Part shown: positions 61,331 through 64,000 of the stretch, one piece after another
Position numbering within the stretch: the first letter of the stretch is position 1
How the letters are laid out: each line of letters starts with the position of its first letter
Origin: Pseudoscleropodium purum
Lineage: Eukaryota; Streptophyta; Bryopsida; Hypnales; Brachytheciaceae
Assembly (NCBI GenBank): GCA_963969395.1
Contig: OZ017796.1
Location: 14,386,501 to 14,450,500, forward strand
Direction: 5' to 3'
Length of the DNA: 64,000 bases
The notes under the pieces: generated by a model
What the model was told of the DNA's origin: nothing
What the model saw: only the letters and a program-made list of their open reading frames with translations
Database searches by the model: none
Program-made: the position numbers and the translations under genes

Positions 61331-64000
61331 CATGAAAAAATGTCTAAAATGGTGGTTACTTTTTGAATTTATTCTTCAAAGAAAATTGTCTCTATGCTTG
61401 GAATTTTTTAGATCATTTGGAATTGTGCAACATATAGGGAAAAAATAGTAAATAGAATGAAGTAGAAAATTATTCAAAGTACTAAGTTGTTAATAATTTC
61501 TTTATAGAATTGAAAAATGCCAATCCCAATGGTTGCAATGTTGTAATAAGCAATGTACACCTAAATTTTTTTTTTTTTTTCAAAAATATTTAAAATTGAG
61601 TAAAATAAATGGCTTCAAAGTTTATTTTGGAGTAGAGATTCCATGACTATCTACAAACTACGCCAAACTAAAATTCCTCATAACTTTTGATTCATCCATC
61701 CAATTGCAATGATTTAAAGCTTTCCATATAGATATAAATATAAAGAATCAATTTCAAATTTTATTTTTTGAAAAAAGCGATTTTTAAAGAATTTTTTTGC
61801 TGCCCGGGCTGCGCACCAAGCACTGAAAATCACATTTTATACAATAACATTTTAGCCATGTAGTCAAAAGTTATAAAAATTGTTGGGCCTGAAAGCTACT
61901 CCTTAGGCACATGGCATGTTAAAATTTCAAAGAAAAAAAAAAAAAAAACTCCATCCTTAGTAAGCTGCCTAAAATCGTTGTGTTGCCAAAAAATGGGGTT
62001 CAGGGCTTTATGGGTTAATTCCTTGATGACCAAGTGCTCAAATTTTGAACAATAGGTGAATGCAAGCACATGTTTTTGTTGTCCATTGATTTTTTTGGAA
62101 GATTCTTGTGTTAGTTCTTTAACATTTGTACATGATGGATTGTAAAGACTTTAATTTGCTTTAAAAATATTCTATAATTCATAGTATATTGGTAAATCTA
62201 ACCTCAATAAGTAATTTTTTCATTTCAATTCAAAATGACCCTTTAAAAACCGCTTAAATAAAATAAATAAAATAAAAAATCTTCAAAAATGAACATGATT
62301 AGAAATTAACATTTTGAACTCAAGGAAAAAAAATTTCATGAAAATAAAAAATATCCAATCTACAATTGATTTTAAGAAGAATTTTCAATTTTTGGCTTTA
62401 AAATTTATTGAAAAATATTGGTTTCTATATTAGTTGATTTATCTATATGGATATGATTTATGGATTTTATATTGTGATTATTATTTGAGAATTATTATAA
62501 AATTATTCTTATAAGTTACATTTTATATTACATCTTCACAATTTCAGAAATTTGGACTACATATGGTCTTTAACCCCTAAGTGCCCATGTGACTATATCT
62601 AGTCACTCTGAAATTTCAAGCTCATTTTGGTATAATAGGTAGTTAAATTTGTTTGACTATTTTTAAAAAATAAGGCTAACTAACAGATTTTTAGGGTTAA
62701 TTATTGAAAATTTTCATTTTTCACTTAAAAAGGTATGTATTTAATTGTTGAGAGGTCTCCAAAGCTATATATGTCCACTAGTGGAAGTGAAAAACTTGAT
62801 AATTTTACTTCATTTCCCAACTGAAGCAATTTCACTTGATTTGAGATCTAAAAACTTGTACTTATCTACTTACTTTTAAAATGGTGCCAATGGAAAGAGT
62901 GAAGTGTTTTTATGTTTTTATCATTGAAAATTTTGAAAAGCAAGAGTCGTTTTTGGAGTTATTTGTGATTTATACTTGTAAAAGAATTGCATCTCAACAA
63001 CTGCAAGGTGGATTGTATAATGAGTTTAATAACTTTTGTGAGAAATTAAGTTTTTTGAAAGTGCATTTTAGTATACAAACACAATTTGTAGTTGTTCATG
63101 TCACCTCCAATTCCAAAAAACTTTTATGTGCAAATTTCTAAAACATTATGGAAAGGTACAACATACTAAAAATAGAAAATATATATTCTTTTGTTATAAT
63201 CTCTTAACTCTTATGCAATTTTGCACTCAAAATTGGTGTGTATATTAATAAGCAAGCTCTTTAAACATCCATATACTTAGATTTTGAAAAAAATATATAT
63301 ATATATTCATTGAAGATAACTACAAACCTATGCTCTTTTTTCACAATCAAAACAAACTTAAAAAGAGGCAGGCATTTAAAGGTTAACACCTTAAGGATGA
63401 GATCCATTGCTAATTAGTCAAACATCATATTTGAGTTGATTTAGCCTATTAGATTGTGCTTGAACAATAATCTTATGCATGTTTTTTATTATTTGAAACT
63501 ATGAATTTGTATATCACCGTGAGAAATTTCAATTTGTTTCAAGAAAAATTGTAATTGTTACCATTTTTGTTACAAGAATTGAAAATAAATAAGTGAAAAT
63601 AGAAAAAAAAATCCATATTATTTGAAATGTTCTCTAAAGATACAAGTATCAATGGAGATTAGTGTGAAAATTTGTAGATGGGTTATTTAACTTTTTTACA
63701 CCTAAAGTGAAGACAACAAATTCCTTGAAGCAAAATTAGGCTATGAAACCAAATTTATAATTTTATTTAATTAAAGAATTTTTTTAAAATATTTTTTTCT
63801 AGTGGAAAAATATATTTCTTAAATACTTTTTTTTCAAATAAGTTGATAGAAAAAGTAAATTATGGTGATTTATTAAAGTTAAAGGTGGAGATTAAAATTA
63901 TGTAAATTACAATATATATTAGAATAATTTAGAATTTTTACCATAAATAAAAATTAGAATGAAAATTTAAAATTCATTTTAAGAGGAAAAAAATATGAAT

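Larger units (their letters stand above)
59521..64000. other. AT-rich intergenic with repeat fragments, no gene seen
   Basis: Very AT-rich. Apart from the repeat fragments listed at 60552-60665 and 61067-61330, only short low-complexity open frames occur. The frame at 62881-63141 (86 codons) has no recognisable domain and flanks without gene structure. Confidence 0.45.

Overview
The window looks like nuclear DNA of a land plant. It has spliced genes with GT-AG introns, plant-specific families (an LBD/LOB-domain transcription factor, pheophorbide a oxygenase, the plastid envelope channel OEP16, a group XII bHLH, LRR proteins of plant type) and long AT-rich intergenic DNA full of decayed repeats. 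The sequence alone does not give the species. Short gene islands in AT-rich repeats, an LBD gene with two introns and a piggyBac-like transposase remnant would fit an early-diverging land plant such as a bryophyte, but this is a weak inference.

Layout. 0.56-5.8 kb: a broken LRR receptor kinase of the LRR-VIII type. 7.7-8.5 kb: an imperfect repeat array carrying a GC-rich hAT-type MITE with a perfect 8-bp target duplication. 11-14.3 kb: a degenerate piggyBac-like transposase that still shows the three catalytic aspartates and the Cys/His-rich tail, followed by a T-rich minisatellite and a GC-rich island. 15-23 kb: AT-rich DNA with dispersed repeats and a hairpin. 23.4-24.2 kb: an intact single-exon gene for a small secreted LRR protein with a probable GPI signal. 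26.8-28.5 kb: a long foldback MITE next to a decayed organellar-type recA. 30.5-31.4 kb: a non-autonomous CACTA-type element with TIRs and a 3-bp target duplication.

33.9-54 kb is the gene-dense part. It holds, in order, a plastid-targeted membrane protein of unknown function (+), an LBD transcription factor (+), pheophorbide a oxygenase PAO (-), an OEP16 channel (+) and a bHLH transcription factor (-). Exon structures for all five were rebuilt from reading frames, splice sites and family conservation. PAO and OEP16 are head to head, and both products belong to the chloroplast envelope or its neighbourhood. 55-64 kb is AT-rich repeat DNA with no gene I can support.

How the genes relate. PAO opens the chlorophyll ring in leaf senescence, OEP16 is an outer-envelope channel of the PRAT family, and the 34-36 kb gene looks like a third plastid membrane protein. 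The LBD and bHLH genes are regulators with no visible direct link to these. No biosynthetic cluster, CRISPR array or convincing new multi-gene system was seen. The most notable items are the piggyBac-like remnant in a plant setting, the recA pseudogene with a shared upstream segment 6 kb away, the set of small DNA transposons with defined ends, the duplicated acidic tail of the plastid protein, and a probable frame break at the end of the LBD gene.
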